Shown: positions 22,718-35,033 of the stretch, piece by piece | Numbering within the stretch: position 1 is the stretch's first letter | Layout: every line of letters begins with the position of its first letter | Source of the DNA: Cyrtodaria siliqua | Lineage: Eukaryota; Mollusca; Bivalvia; Adapedonta; Hiatellidae | DNA: 64,000 nucleotides | Assembly: GCA_037043455.1 (NCBI GenBank) | Contig: JAWPHD010011018.1 | Coordinates: 1-64,000, forward strand | Direction of reading: 5' to 3' | Translations under genes and position numbers: made by a program | Notes under the pieces: generated by a model | The model's input: the letters and a program-made list of their open reading frames with translations, nothing else | The model's database searches: none | What the model was told of the DNA's origin: nothing

Positions 22718-23183
22718 TATTGTATACTTTCATATTGGTTTCAATCAATGTTAATTGTATGACTATTGCTTTTCATTGTATTTGTGTTATTTTTTATAGC
22801 TTTTGTCTTGTCATTCAGTTTAATTTTATGTGGATGATTATTTTGCGCGAAAACGACGTCGACGTCGGATGACGTCATTAAAAACACCAAGCGATTTTCT
22901 AAAGTTTGTTTACCATTCGATAACGTTAAAACAGTGTGTGAGTGACCATTTCAATTATTTTATCAATTTCTGCCCTAAAAGGTTAAAAAAAACACGTATT
23001 TTTTTGTTGACACTATAGAAAGGATTCCATTATTTTATTTGAAAGTAGTTCCTTATTTCTATTTGGCGGGTCTTAGCAAGCGCGAGAAAAAATTCCCATG
23101 CAATATCAATGTGTGCAATATCGTAGAATATTGCACACTTAGCTCAATGCAAACTAAACAGGACAATATGAAAGTATACAATA
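22718..23183. mobile_element. MITE with 19-bp perfect TIRs and CRE-like core
   Basis: TATTGTATACTTTCATATT (22718-22736) is inverted at 23165-23183. An internal hairpin GTGTGCAATAT-cgtaga-ATATTGCACAC is at 23111-23138. A core acgacgtcgacgtcggatga, cgtcatt lies at about 22853-22878. The 132-bp palindrome abuts its left end and may belong to the same element. Confidence 0.78.
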
Positions 23184-24028
23184 ATGTTAAAATATTAAGC
23201 AGGTTTTTCACATCACTCTCTCAAACAATGATTACTGAGTTCAAATTTGAGCTAATTGAGAAGAAATTTTAGTTGTTTCTCAATGAAAAAGGTAAGTTAC
23301 AATAGTTTCACTCTGAAGATTTTCAAATATTAATTTTTTAGATGTATCGTTTGTTTAAAAATCAGTTATTTAAAATAATATTTGACTTACCATAGTTTCG
23401 CATAAAAAACTATAAAGTCTAATTAGTTCTCATTTAACTTAATGATGAGGAAAAACATGTAATAATAATTATGTAAAAAGATGATGATAACTGCTGTATG
23501 CTTCAATTGTGAAACTAGACTTAAAATAAAGATAACAAGAACTTAAGGGATTTCGGTTGCATACGTACCATTCTTAGGATTGTCCAAACTGAGCCCTAAC
23601 TTACTGTCTAAAATTATACTGTCCAATAGTTGTCATTGAAGTTTTCTTTAAAAAAAATCTGAAAAATGTATCAATAACTGCTAAAAAATGTTAGTTACAA
23701 TAGTTTCACTCTGAAAATTTTCATCTACAGCTTCAAATTGTTAGCGCGAAACTATTGTTAAGTCAATATATCTCAAATATCTCATACAGAATCACATGAA
23801 TTATTTCTATTATTATCATTTCTTTATTACATGCCAGAGAATAAAGTTCTTAAATGGATTAAATTATGATCAAAATAAGATGTTTTTTTGCTTCTCCTGT
23901 AAAATTTTCTGAAAGTGAGTTAAAATAGTTTCGTGTTAAACCAACGAGACAACTTTTACTAACTCCTTATGCGACTGACAAGTAGCCACTAAAATAGCTG
24001 ATTCGCATGCTGCACTATTACTGTTGTA
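23184..24028. other. Old duplicated AT-rich region, right copy
   Basis: Contains several ttacaatagtttc / gaaactattgttaa words in both orientations (23293, 23395, 23695, 23755, 23920). One segment (23340-23455) is homologous to 38797-38903, and another (23485-23578) to 22045-22140. The class is unknown. Confidence 0.5.
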
Positions 24029-24205
24029 TTGTCTACGGAACATTTAAAAAATCAAGAATGCTTTTTAAAATTAATTTTCAAGCATTGTCTGTATACGGAA
24101 CATTTAAAAAATCGAGAATGCTTTTTAAAATTAATTTTCAAGCATTGTCTACGGAACATTTAAAAAATCAAGAATGCTTTTTAAAATTAATTTTCAAGCA
24201 ATTAT
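24029..24205. repeat. Three-copy tandem repeat (60 and 56 bp)
   Basis: tacggaacatttaaaaaatc...aaaattaattttcaagcatt starts at 24034, 24094 and 24150. The first spacing has four extra bases (gtat). Confidence 0.93.
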
Positions 24206-24700
24206 AGCTTCGAGTGTGTAATTTTCTATTTTACCAATTTTTTTAATTATTTTAAAATTAGTAGTTACAGAAATAATACTTATAGAAAGCACCTTGTAAA
24301 CTAATAATTAGGAAAATATATAATTTACCACAATTAAATTAGTTATAATACAAACACATAATATGTTACAGTATATAAGCAACTGTGAAAATTGAACAAA
24401 ATACAGTTTCAGGGCCACTGTCTCTTTTTTTAAAAACAGCTAGCGGGAGATAAGGGGCGTATAATTTCTGCAGCTAATTAAGATCAGAATTTTAAGTCCA
24501 AAAACATAAATTGTTTTTTGTCTCTTTTAATCTTATATTATCAAGAATATTATTTGTGTATTTTTCGAATAATCAAGGGCAATAACTGTGTATTACATAA
24601 GTCAATTTTGCATTCCAGAACTTGCCCAAGCTCATATCAATATCGTGTCATTGCCTAAAATAGCTTGTTTAGCTTTGGCCAATAGAGCCAAGCTGAATGG
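24206..24700. other. AT-rich DNA with a decayed element 3' end
   Basis: 24575-24690 (aatcaagggcaataactgtg ... tagctttggccaatagagcc) resembles one core unit and the terminal hairpin of the ggccagtagagct family. The rest is unassigned. Confidence 0.5.
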
Positions 24701-24711
24701 TGTTCTATGTC

Positions 24712-25015
24712 ATTTTTAGCACATGTTAGGCCATTTATGACGATAGTCAGTCAGACTCATAATTTTTGAAAAATAATATTTTATATTCAAAAGGGCCCAA
24801 ACATAAATGAATGATGATATTTTTGCGGTACAGGCAGACCACCCCATTTTTCCTGGGTAGAGCCTCTGTAGCTCCTGCCATCTATAAGAATCGATACTTT
24901 CTGACAAGTCGAGCTCCCAGTGGAGATTCAAACCCGTAGCAGTGAGAGGCGAGAAATGTTTAGACCCAGCGTTTTTACTTCCTCCGCCATGACAGAGGTA
25001 GAAACGCCTTCGCCG
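24712..25015 (-). mobile_element. tRNA-derived SINE, family A (diverged copy)
   Basis: Body and B-box match the 8.65-kb copy in the same orientation: gcagaccacccc, tcctgccatctataagaatc, gagctcccagtgg, gattcaaacccg, gcagtgagaggcga. The A-box end is poorly kept. Confidence 0.78.
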
Positions 25016-25458
25016 CATAATTTATGAAAATTAAGAATCTAATGCAAGATTTATCAAGCATGGTAAGCAAGCATTAGTTTATAACCATTTCAAAGGTCAT
25101 TCTCTATGCATTCTGAACAAAAAGAACTAACTTGTTAATTTGCTAATTAACATGATAGGTTATCAGCTATCAAATCAGACTATTTAAAACTAAAATATTG
25201 CAACAGTATGTTTTAAAAAATTCTGGTCTATCAGTTTGATCTGTGGGTCCTCATTTGTTATCCACCCATATTGTTATAATCTTTAATCAGTAAGGAATAG
25301 ATTGTAACTGACACATCATCACATCCGCCCATTAAACAATGGTGTCAAAATTGTTACACTTGATCACTATCTGCTGCAGGGGTCTCCCTGTTGTTTTTGT
25401 CACCACATGTCATTAAGTCAAATCATCAAACTTAAACATATCATTTGAGTGACAAATA
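25016..25458. other. Unassigned
   Basis: No coding or repeat signal recognised. Confidence 0.4.
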
Positions 25459-26217
25459 GAACAAGAGCACCACCTAGTGCAGGATATATGTCCATCTATT
25501 CATATAGAATAGATGGACGTATCTAATACTTCGAAATTTATTAGCCACAATGCAAGGTTACGTTCCAGTGTAAACATTTTTCAAAAGGGAGATAATTTAA
25601 AAATATATAAATCAGGAGTTATTGGCCTTTATCAGATGTATTCACTAGATCATGCTGTCATGCTGAAGATGTGTACATAGAGAATATTATGTCAGTGCCT
25701 TTTACTATTAAGTCCTTCGAGCCATTTTTCGTTTTCGTGCCAAGCCTAATAAACTTGATAGTAAAAGGCACTGACATAATATTCTATTCATCATGTAGAT
25801 TATCCACATTTTCTGTATGAATTACTATTATTACCTATTTCTCAGAATGTTACGCTTATCGAGGCCGCCGTTATGTTGTTGTTTCTTGTTTGTTTTATGA
25901 CATCAGGCAACGTTACGTGCATGACGTCAGATAACGTAACGTACAATAAACGCCGAGGGATTCCGCATCGATTTGCTCTATTGGTCAGTGCATAATAAAG
26001 CAAAATTTATTAGGTCACCCCTTTCTTAGGCAGAAAAGTGCATATCTGCATGATAAAAAGTTTTATTGTTGTACACCTTATACTTTTAAAGTTATAAGCC
26101 ATGAATCGATCAGTTTTCAGCTAAAAGTTATCAGACAAACAGATGGACAGACAGACGGACAGCAGACTGACAGACGGACAACGCCACAACGTTAATACGT
26201 CCCTAATGGCATATAAA
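25459..26217 (+). mobile_element. Hairpin-ended element (ACAAGAGCACC family) with nested foldback
   Basis: It starts gaacaagaGCAC-caccta-GTGC (hairpin 25467-25480) and ends in gacagacagacggacagcag, cggacaacgcc. A hairpin with 33-bp arms (25681-25713 and 25753-25785, one mismatch) plus a gcatgacgtcagataacgta core (about 25919-25940) appears nested in it. Confidence 0.65.
25681..25785. repeat. Long hairpin, 33-bp arms
   Basis: agaatattatgtcagtgcct on the left is the reverse complement of aggcactgacataatattct on the right. The loop is 39 bp. Confidence 0.95.
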
Positions 26218-26269
26218 GGGTTTCCCAATTACGTAAACTAGAACTTTCGTTTTATGTACCGACTAATAT

Positions 26270-26565
26270 GCCCCCTTCCCTAAACTTTATTGGTATATGG
26301 AACACTCACTCACTGGTGCAAGATTAGTGACACTGACCTACTGGTCTCAAAAACTAAAGAGTTCCTCCAGTCACCAAAGACAGTCCACCTGCAAAGTTTC
26401 ATAAGTATGGCTACAAGGGTTGAAGAGTTATTGTGTTGACAAGGTTTTTCATAATCACATCATGATGGCCTTGACCTTTGACTCCAAAATCAATAGAGGT
26501 CCTCCTCTCACTAAGTCGACCTGTGAAGTTTCATGAGTGTGGATACAAAGGTTGAAGAGTCAGAT
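26270..26565 (+). repeat. TGACCTTGACC-type repeat, left of MITE
   Basis: Two degenerate units with gtttcataagtatggctaca, ggttgaagagttat and ttgacctttgactcc. They resume after 26950 (agtcattgtgaccttggcct). Confidence 0.7.
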
Positions 26566-26572
26566 TACAATA

Positions 26573-26942
26573 CTGTAGTGCTGTTCCGATTAATCAATTT
26601 AATCGAGCATCGGTCAGTTAAGCCTTTTTTTCCAATTAATCAATTACAATTGTTCATGATCGAGTTTACTCAGTTGTTGTAAAACTGACTAAAATGTACA
26701 AGAGAATGAAATAAGTTTTAATTTTGCAGAAAAAGAATCATGTATCTCTAAAAGCCTATCACAATTTATAATTAAAATAAATGCTTGGTCAGTTTCATTC
26801 AACTGCTTAATGACCAGAACATACTTAAATTGTGTTACTTCTCTTCATTATGGAAGCCATGTTTAATCGATTAATGATCGAGCATCGGTAGGTGGAAAAT
26901 CCTGATGATCGATCATGAATTTTCAACCGATTCCCAACACTA
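26573..26942. mobile_element. hAT-like MITE, copy 1
   Basis: The ends are tagtgctgttccgattaatc and accgattcccaacacta, flanked by TACAATA on both sides (26566-26572 and 26943-26949). It contains several cgatcat / attaatcgat palindromes. Related copies are at 28.91 kb (plus, truncated) and 38.91-39.31 kb (minus). Confidence 0.78.
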
Positions 26943-26949
26943 TACAATA

Positions 26950-27368
26950 GTCATTGTGACCTTGGCCTTTGCCCTAAAAATCAATAGTTCTCCTCTCACT
27001 AAGTGTGTATAAAGCTGCAAAAGGTTGGCTACATTAAGCTTGAAAAGTTATAGCGCTGGTAAGGTTTTTAATAACTGAGTCATTGTGACCTTGACCATTA
27101 CATGCCACTGATTCATTGTGACCTTGACCATTACATGCCACTGATTCATTGTGACCTTGACCTTTATATGCCACTGAGTCATTGTGACCTTGACCTTTAT
27201 ATGCCACTGAGTCATTGTGACATTGACCTACATGCCACTGAGTCAATGTGACTTTGACCTTTACATGCTACCGAGTCATTGTGACCTTGACCTACATGCT
27301 ACTGAGTCAATGTGACTTTGACCTTTAAATGCCACTGAGTCATTGTGACCTTGACCTTTACATGCCAG
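26950..27368. repeat. 33-bp tandem repeat of TGACCTTGACC units
   Basis: From 27077 the unit tcattgtgaccttgaccttt plus acatgccactgag repeats nine times (starts about 27079, 27113, 27147, 27181, 27212, 27243, 27277, 27304, 27338). Most units carry TGACCTTGA, whose reverse complement TCAAGGTCA is the extended nuclear-receptor half-site bound by ERR-type receptors. Confidence 0.9.
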
Positions 27369-28320
27369 CCTGCATTTTAGCATCTGAATAGGTCTCTGAC
27401 CATTAATGTCCCTAAAAGGAAAATGTGTTCTTAGCCTATTTTATTTTTAAAAAATTGTTGTTAATACGGAAGCCCTTACATTTAACCATACATCTCATCA
27501 ATTAACAACTGGACGTTCTCAAATTAGATTAAACCAAAAGTAATCTTTAACAAGTTTTGAACGGAAACTTCCAATATGTGTACATGCGATTGAGAAATTA
27601 GCACCACAGTCTCACAATTTGAATAGCCTTAAACTTATTATGGAACATATATAAAATGCCTATTTTCAAAGTGGTTTTAATGTCATAACCCCTGACTTTA
27701 GAACTAGTCTTAAAATCTGGAGTGGCAATCAAACTCTATATTCCAATAATAAAGTTGGGAAAGTTAGGAAATATTTGTTTTACTAATAGAAACAACCTAA
27801 ACAAGCGAACTTTACATTTGCAAATGAAATTAACCGGATTGTGTTTAATCCTTAAATAATTAAATATTCCATAACACGGCCATATCAAACAAGCTGTAAG
27901 TGAGTTAATCCCAACTATACATACTCTTGCTATTGTTTGCAGTACCTGGACAATAAAAACAGATTGAGTTTTCACAAAAATGCTGACATTTTTTGACAAA
28001 TATTTACAAAAATTATTAAGTCAGGTGGGTATGACCTTATCAACTGATCCAGGTGGTAAAAGCAATCAAACAATGAGGAGTTCACACAGTTTTATTTGAC
28101 CATTATATAATTATAGCATATGTATGTTTGTATGCATGGTTAAAGTCCCTTTTAACAATCATTCAGTCGTATGACAAAGGAGTCTACTTGTAGAAATGAG
28201 CTTAACGCTCAATATTTTATAGCACTACCACACTGAAGTACCACACCATAGGCACATGACACGATACCCCACCCAGTCACAATATTCTGACACCGGATTA
28301 AACAGTCCTAGAACTACCCT
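27369..28320. other. Unassigned AT-rich DNA
   Basis: No coding or repeat signal recognised. Confidence 0.4.
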
Positions 28321-28832
28321 TTATATGTATTTAAAGTATCTTGTAACAATCTTTCAGTCATAATCATGCCAGACGAACGCTCTAAAAACAGTGATGGGGG
28401 AACCACTAATTGATGGGGGAACCATTATATTTAACTGGCCATAATGGAAGAAAACATCAACAGCTATATTTGTAGTCTGAAAAGATTTTATACTTTTTAT
28501 CAATATCCCGAAATAAATTGCCCCTTTTAAAATACTTTTATCATTTTCTTATATTACTGCATGGATGTATTATTATTTATATGTATTTAAAGTATCTTGT
28601 AACAATCTTTCAATCATATCATGCCAGGCGAATGCTCTAAAGACAGTGATGGGGGAACCACCAAGTGATGGGGGAACCATTATATTTAACTGGCCATAAT
28701 GGTAGAAAACATCAACAGCTATATTTGTTAACTGAAAAGATTTTATTCTTTTTATCAATATCCCGAAATAAATTGCCGCTTTTCAAATACTTTTATTATT
28801 TTCTTATATTACTGCATGGATGTATTATTATA
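28321..28832. repeat. 256-bp tandem duplication
   Basis: ttatatgtatttaaagtatc starts at 28321 and again at 28577. The copies stay close throughout (gatgggggaaccac, tttaactggccataatgg, cccgaaataaattgcc), with a few substitutions and small indels. Confidence 0.95.
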
Positions 28833-28844
28833 TTGCTCTTTTTT

Positions 28845-28912
28845 CTACTACTCCTTCTTCTTCTTCTTCTTTTTCCTCTTCTTATATTATTATTATTATT
28901 ATTACTACTGGT
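28845..28912. repeat. Pyrimidine-rich and (TAT)n microsatellite
   Basis: (CTT)n-like then (TAT)n tract; the Leu-rich frame across it is not a gene. Confidence 0.85.
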
Positions 28913-28913
28913 T

Positions 28914-29175
28914 AGTGCTGTTCCGATTAATCTATTTAATCGAGCATCGGTCAGTTAAGCCTGTTTTCTGATTAATCAATTACAATGTTTCATGATCGAG
29001 TTTACTCAGTTGTTGTAAAATTATAACTAATGATATTCTCTTGTACTAAAATGTACAAGAGTCTGAGAATGAAATAAAGTTTTAATTTTGCAAAATGTAA
29101 TCATGTATCTCAGTATACTAAAGATAAATGCATGGTCAGTTTCATTCAACTGCTGACATTCAACATTCAGAACAT
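28914..29175 (+). mobile_element. hAT-like MITE, copy 2 (truncated)
   Basis: tagtgctgttccgattaatc ... atcgagcatcggtcagttaa ... catgatcgagtttactcagt matches the 26.57-kb copy. The homology fades after about 29175 and the 3' TIR is missing. Confidence 0.75.
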
Positions 29176-29940
29176 ATTGTGTTACTTTTCTACCTCATAT
29201 CTTATCACTATTTATTTTTATCATTGCATGTCAGTTCATATAAATGGAACAAGACATTGTTTAATCTAAGGAAACACAAAAGAATGAGCCATTATCACTG
29301 CTTCCATCTAACTGTAACGTCTATACATTATACTACACTACTACCATGTGAGGGGAATTAAGAGGCACTGCTCCATACTGTACATGCTGACTTCCATACA
29401 AAGAAATTGAAATGACACTTTGGTAGAATCACACCTTTACTTTATCGATTAACTGAAATTTATATCATGTACAAAATAAATATATTATAATTAAATATTA
29501 ATAATGCATGTCCACGGCACACTTATGTTAATGTCCGCTGAAAGACATATTAGGCTGTTTTATACAATTCAGTCAATGTAAACACTGAAAGAACCTTACA
29601 CCTAGTTGACCCTGAATAGCATAAAGGATGATATATATCATAATTAAATACCTTCACCGACACCATGCAAGTTTCTGAAATTTCTTGTAAAAGAACATTT
29701 GAAATTATAAATAATTATTTCCATAATTAATGTATGGTGTGACAAGGGCCAATACATACAGGAATATCAGACTGTCGCTGATAATTACGAGACATTAACT
29801 GAGGTGATCAAAGGAGGCTACCAGTCTGACAAACATAATCCTTGGCTTGATATGGGGATTCATTTTTAATTTGGCAATCCCCATGGCTTTTGGCTAACTT
29901 GGTAAATGGCTTTATAACATCAATGAAATGGTATGTAGGG
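29176..29940. other. Unassigned AT-rich DNA
   Basis: No coding or repeat signal recognised. Confidence 0.4.
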
Positions 29941-29949
29941 GATCTTTCA

Positions 29950-30108
29950 TGTGTAACTTAGTTTGTTTGTTTGAATGGTATTTTACATCTTTTTTTTGAT
30001 AGAGGCAGACCACCTCATTTTTCCTGGGTAAAACCAGTACTGTATACCTCCTGCCATCAGTAAGAATTGACACTTTCTCACTTGACAAGTCGAGCTCCCA
30101 GTTAATGA
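29950..30108 (-). mobile_element. tRNA-derived SINE, family A (head missing)
   Basis: Matches the 3' body (aggcagaccacct, cctcctgccatcagtaagaa, gacaagtcgagctcccag) and stops before the B-box. The tRNA-like head is absent. Confidence 0.75.
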
Positions 30109-32985
30109 GTAATTGTTTAATAATAGTTGGACTTTGATGAAACAATTGAAGCACCAACAGTGGAAATGCCGAATTGTGAATTCAACATTTTTTTAACTGA
30201 AAAATCTAAGTAAAAAGGGGGGATAATTCAGGAAAAATTAAAGACAGCTAGAGTTATGGTTCTTGTCATATAACATTGTGTAATGATAATTAACATATAT
30301 GCCAAGTTTCAAAGCTTTCCGATAATTTGTTTTTTAGAAATGAGGAAGAACTTTAAACCAAAACTTTAACCAAAATGTCAAAATGCATAGACGGTCATGG
30401 TTGGACAGCAATTGCCAGACTAAAAGCCCGAATTTACGCAATCCACCTAAACAGTTCTGTAATTAATTAAAAAAACATCTTCCAAGTCGAACTTATAATT
30501 ATGGACAAATAATATTTTATATTCAAAAGGGCCAAAACATAATGAATAAGTCTAAAAATACCAGGAAATTCGTTCTGCACAGTAACATGCGCCTGCTTTC
30601 CTGCATTACACGTACTCCATGTTAATTCAAGCATTGCAATGTCCAATTTCATTTCAAAACTATTCTGAATTCAAATGTATACCTGAACAACATGAAGCTA
30701 ACATCAAATTTCGTTTGATAAGACATTTTATCATGAATTGGACCGTTATTAAATATTAGATTCTATAAAAAAAAAAAAAAAGAAGACAGATGAATCACCT
30801 TTAAGATTTGGCTCTTACAATAGACAATGATGATTTATTCTGTGTTACTGTAATAAAAGGTTTAATTTTACATACATGTGCTATCAACATGTTTAAACCA
30901 AAACTTGAAGGCCAAACTATAGAGTATTACCAAGCTCCCTTGAGAGCTATGGTTGGATAATTCTTGCACCATTACAAGTAGTAGACTAGTGTGTTCTTGG
31001 GTTGAAATATTTTTTATAATTGCTCACAGATATAAACAACTAGTACTCAAAATTTTCTAAGGATCACTTTTATTCTTCCATATAATTTTATTAGAAATTA
31101 ATTCACAATAACGATATTAATTTCATTGATTCTTCAACAATTCCACAATTTGAATCAAGTCATGAGATCACATGACCATACACTGCCCTAAATAATTTCC
31201 TGTAAAATAGAAATAACGCTATTTATTTCAGCAAGAAATTTAGACAGCAAAAAGGTGATCCTTAGCAAATTTTGAGAAGTAAATGTACAGTGTATTAGCT
31301 AGCCAAACGTGTAGATATTTTTTGCACGGCCATTTTTGAAGTATCTTGGCCAATATTTGGTGGAGTGGGTGGTGTTTTTTTTTGGCTAAACAACACTTCC
31401 AAACTTTATTTTCTCAATATTGTTATGTTCTGTATACATTTATAGAAGAAAGATGATCTAAAATGTACCCTTTTCACCTTTATCTGTAAAAATAAATTGC
31501 CCCAGAGAAACCTACTTGGCACGAACTGGCTCTTAGCGCATTTTAGCAAATTATTTTACACACCCTGTTTGCAGATTTGCACACCCAAGTCTTGAATTTC
31601 TGCCTAATACAATGTACATGTACACAGTCTGAAATCGGTAATTAGACGATACTGTCACCAAATATGACGTTTGTATTCCGGTCTGATCTCTATAGTGAAA
31701 ACTCAAAACAGTACAATGAATGTCACCACTCAAATTAAAAAAGAAAAGAAAACAAACCTCGGGTCACCCTACTAGGTTTTGTACATTTTTGTGTGGGCAA
31801 CTGTGTTCCATAAAATATTGACTTTTAGCTTGGAAAGTCTCTGTTTAGAACAGTCCATCACTACCACATGTGTTGTGTGAAAAACATATAATACTACCGT
31901 TTCATTACCCCTTCTAATACTTTTAATAATAAACAAATTCTTACTTTTTTAGAATTTCAACACCATGCTTTGTGCGGGCAACCAGTCTTGTAATTCTTAG
32001 AAAATTCAACAAAATTGATATCCTTTGACAGCATCTTTCCCATGAAATATGTGTACCAAGGGTTCCTCTGCTCTTTCTGATGACAACTTTCTCTTGGGCT
32101 TACTGAGTTCTACCAGAGATTGCAGACAATACTGACACTAATGTCCATGTCGATTATTTTATAACCTCCAGCTCTGTCGAGTGTTTTACAATCTCTAGTT
32201 CTGAAATGAGAATATAATTCAAATTAACATATGTTTGTCTTGGAGAGCAGCGCTGGAGCTATTTTAATAATTGCTGTCAAAGCTGATGTCTCTTTTTTGC
32301 TAATCTCCAATTCAGAAATGGGGAAGAAGAACATTTATTGTAGTGGAACAATGAAACAGCAGTAATCAGATTCAGAAACTATGCCAGAAATGGATTCTAT
32401 GTGGTAGAGAATGTGCAAGCATGTTAGAAATTATTTCCATGTCCTAAAAAATGTGCAACACAAAACCTCTTCTGCTCTATCACGATTAAACAAGGAAAAA
32501 CACAATATTTCAAAACAATAAACAATGTATGTTTTTAAGTCAACACATTTAATGAAATTGTTCCTGTTCTACTGGATGCTAAATGTAGTCTGCTTAAGCA
32601 GCTTTATGATCAAGACTTATGCCTCACAGTGACCATGACTTGCAGAAATAATGACACCAGTCCAGGAAATCTTGCAAGAACAGACTGCATGTTAGTATGC
32701 ATATGTGCAGGTATGTCAGTCCCTGAAAACACTACATCTCATTTCCCCTAGCAGTATCGAGCTGATGTTATGCAAAATGCAAAGGGGGTGCTCTTATTTT
32801 CTTTTAGCGTTATACTTAAAAGCAGTTCTTGCCAGATTGTATATCCCAAACTGAGTCTCAAATGTCATCCACACGAAATCTAAAATCTAAATCTAAATCT
32901 TTCTTTCCCCCACTCCTCCCACCACCATCTCCTCCCCCATCCCCACCCTGCACCTTCAACCCAAAGGTTGAAAATTAGAAAAAAA
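30109..32985. other. Long stretch without recognised features
   Basis: AT-rich, no frame over about 61 codons and no known repeat ends. 'tctaaaatctaaatctaaat' (about 32880) is a small 6-bp repeat. It may be intergenic or a long intron. Confidence 0.4.
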
Positions 32986-32989
32986 ATTG

Positions 32990-33225
32990 TTTGGTCGATT
33001 ATTTAATATTCCAAGGGCCATAACTCTGGAACTTCTGGGGCGATGGGGCTTGAAATTGGCCGAGACATTGTGCCAATATACTATAAGACCAAGTTTGGAA
33101 ATATCCGATAACAATTAGCTAAGTTAGTGTGCGGACATCGTTTTTGCACGGACGGACGGACGGACGGACGGACGAACAGACAGACAGGGGTAACACTATA
33201 TGCCCCTTCACCATTCTTCTATTAG
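32990..33225 (+). mobile_element. Decayed single-unit element with GGAC run
   Basis: One unit of gggccataactctggaactt ... aatatccgataacaattagc is followed by (GGAC)n at about 33150-33175, then ggggtaacactatatgcccc. It is a 3' portion of a family related to the hairpin-ended elements. Confidence 0.6.
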
Positions 33226-33317
33226 GGGAGGCACTTCTATTAGAGAAAATACAGTATTAAACACCGTCAGCAAGTGCCTTTACATCTAGCTAGTCAAACA
33301 TTTCAATTTATAAAATA

Positions 33318-33560
33318 AATGAATGAATGAATGGTGTTTTACGGCACGTCGACACATAAATAGGTCATATTGTGCGCAAAAACTGATGAAAGATGAAGAA
33401 ATGAAGGATTAATTAAAAATTAATGTAAATATATAAAGATAAAACTATTTACAAATTAAGGGATGATATGGTACTAAAACAAAATGCACAAATAATAAAA
33501 ATATAAAAGAATAAATAAATAAAATATAATTTACATCAGATATCTACCTTACATGTATAT
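33318..33560 (-). mobile_element. Solo 3' UTR of the I/Jockey-like LINE
   Basis: This closely matches the 61.86-62.04 kb segment: (GAATGAATG) run, then cggcacgtcgac, aataggtcatatt, gatgaaagatgaagaaatgaa, atatataaagataaaa and gggatgatatggta. No coding part remains, so this is a severely 5'-truncated copy in the same orientation. Confidence 0.78.
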
Positions 33561-34275
33561 TGATGATATTAATAGAAGGAGAGATGATTATGACCCAGAG
33601 TAACAACATGCAATCAACCTGAACACCAACCAACCTAGATCTTGTCATGAAATCTGGTGCTCTATTTTCCTTACTAATCAGCCATTGACATCACTATGGT
33701 CGGAGAAAAAAAAACTGATCCATTCCAGCTTATCACACATCAACATCACAGAGATTTCAAGGGGTTATGCAACACAAACCAGTAGAGTGTCAAACCGATT
33801 GAGCGAAAACTGACTCTGGTCGGTTGAGCGAAAACCGACTCTGGTCAGTGCAAAATTGTCACAAGTTGGGTGTGTTTTTTATTGAGATACACCAGTTATG
33901 TTGTAATTTCAATTGTGGTGTGAGGGGTTCACATTAAAAGTGTGATCAATGGATAAAATGAATGGACCAACATGTACATTGTAACATTTCTGACATGCAT
34001 TTATTTCTCAATTAGTAGAAATAAAAAGAACCTAATGTAACTGTCAAAAACATTAAAATTGAAATTTAATCAAGTCGGAAAATGAACAGCATTTGGGGAA
34101 CAACATAAACTGTTTAACTTGGTAGTTTGGATTGAAGTGGCCAGATAATGATTTTACATGCATTTGTAGTATTTTAAAATGTCTAAAAAAAGCTACATTT
34201 TGATACCACCGTTGCCTGGAAAACAACCATTAGTTTCAATTTAAGCCCTAAGTGATGCTTCTGGTAAAATCAGGC
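33561..34275. other. Unassigned
   Basis: A short direct repeat gagcgaaaac(t/c)gactctggtc(g/a)gt is at about 33800-33850. Nothing else is recognised. Confidence 0.45.
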
Positions 34276-34279
34276 TGAT

Positions 34280-34867
34280 TAAATGATGATGATGATGAGG
34301 ACAAGCATGATGATGAGGACAAGCATGATGATGAGGACAAGCATGATGATGAAGAACAACAATGATGCCCTCAATAATGTGACTGCAGTGATGATGATGC
34401 TTTCATTGATCAATAGGATGAATTGAATTGAATTGAATTGGGGTTTTAAGGCGCACCAACACATTACAGGTTATATGGCGCCTAACAGGCATGAACATGC
34501 CAGGCTCATCTTCCATGTACATCGAGATAAAATATGGAAAATGGGCCTAGAACCTTCTCACCCTGAACTGCAGAGTTGCTGCAAATTCTATCGTAAAAAC
34601 TCCATTTACGCTGGAGCCACGTTTATTGTTTTTCTGCCACTGCTCTTAGTGATGTGAGCGAGATGGCACCTGAAACAATGCAGGGGTCATGATGAAGACC
34701 TTTAGTGAGCATGAACAAAAAATGACAAAATGAATATGAATGGGGGGGTCCTACCCCTCTGCATGTGACGGTGTGTTTGCAGTGGTTGTATTCTACCCCG
34801 GCAACCACACGGGGAATCAATAGGATGAAAAACAACAGTAAAATTGCCACCAACAATGTGACTGCAG

Positions 34868-34914
<47 letters not shown>

Positions 34915-34987
34915 CTTTCATTGATCTATAGGATGAAGAACAACAGTAAATGCCACCAACAATGTGACTGCAGGGATGAGGATGATG

Positions 34988-35033
<46 letters not shown>

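Noticed and set aside
19757..23183. Equal 466-bp length of two foldback elements
   Set aside because: The spans were measured between different kinds of landmarks (hairpin edges in one, TIR edges in the other) and the sequences are unrelated, so I treat the equality as coincidence.
28665..28958. Leu-rich 97-codon frame resembling a membrane protein
   Set aside because: The hydrophobic part is translated from a CTT/TAT microsatellite.
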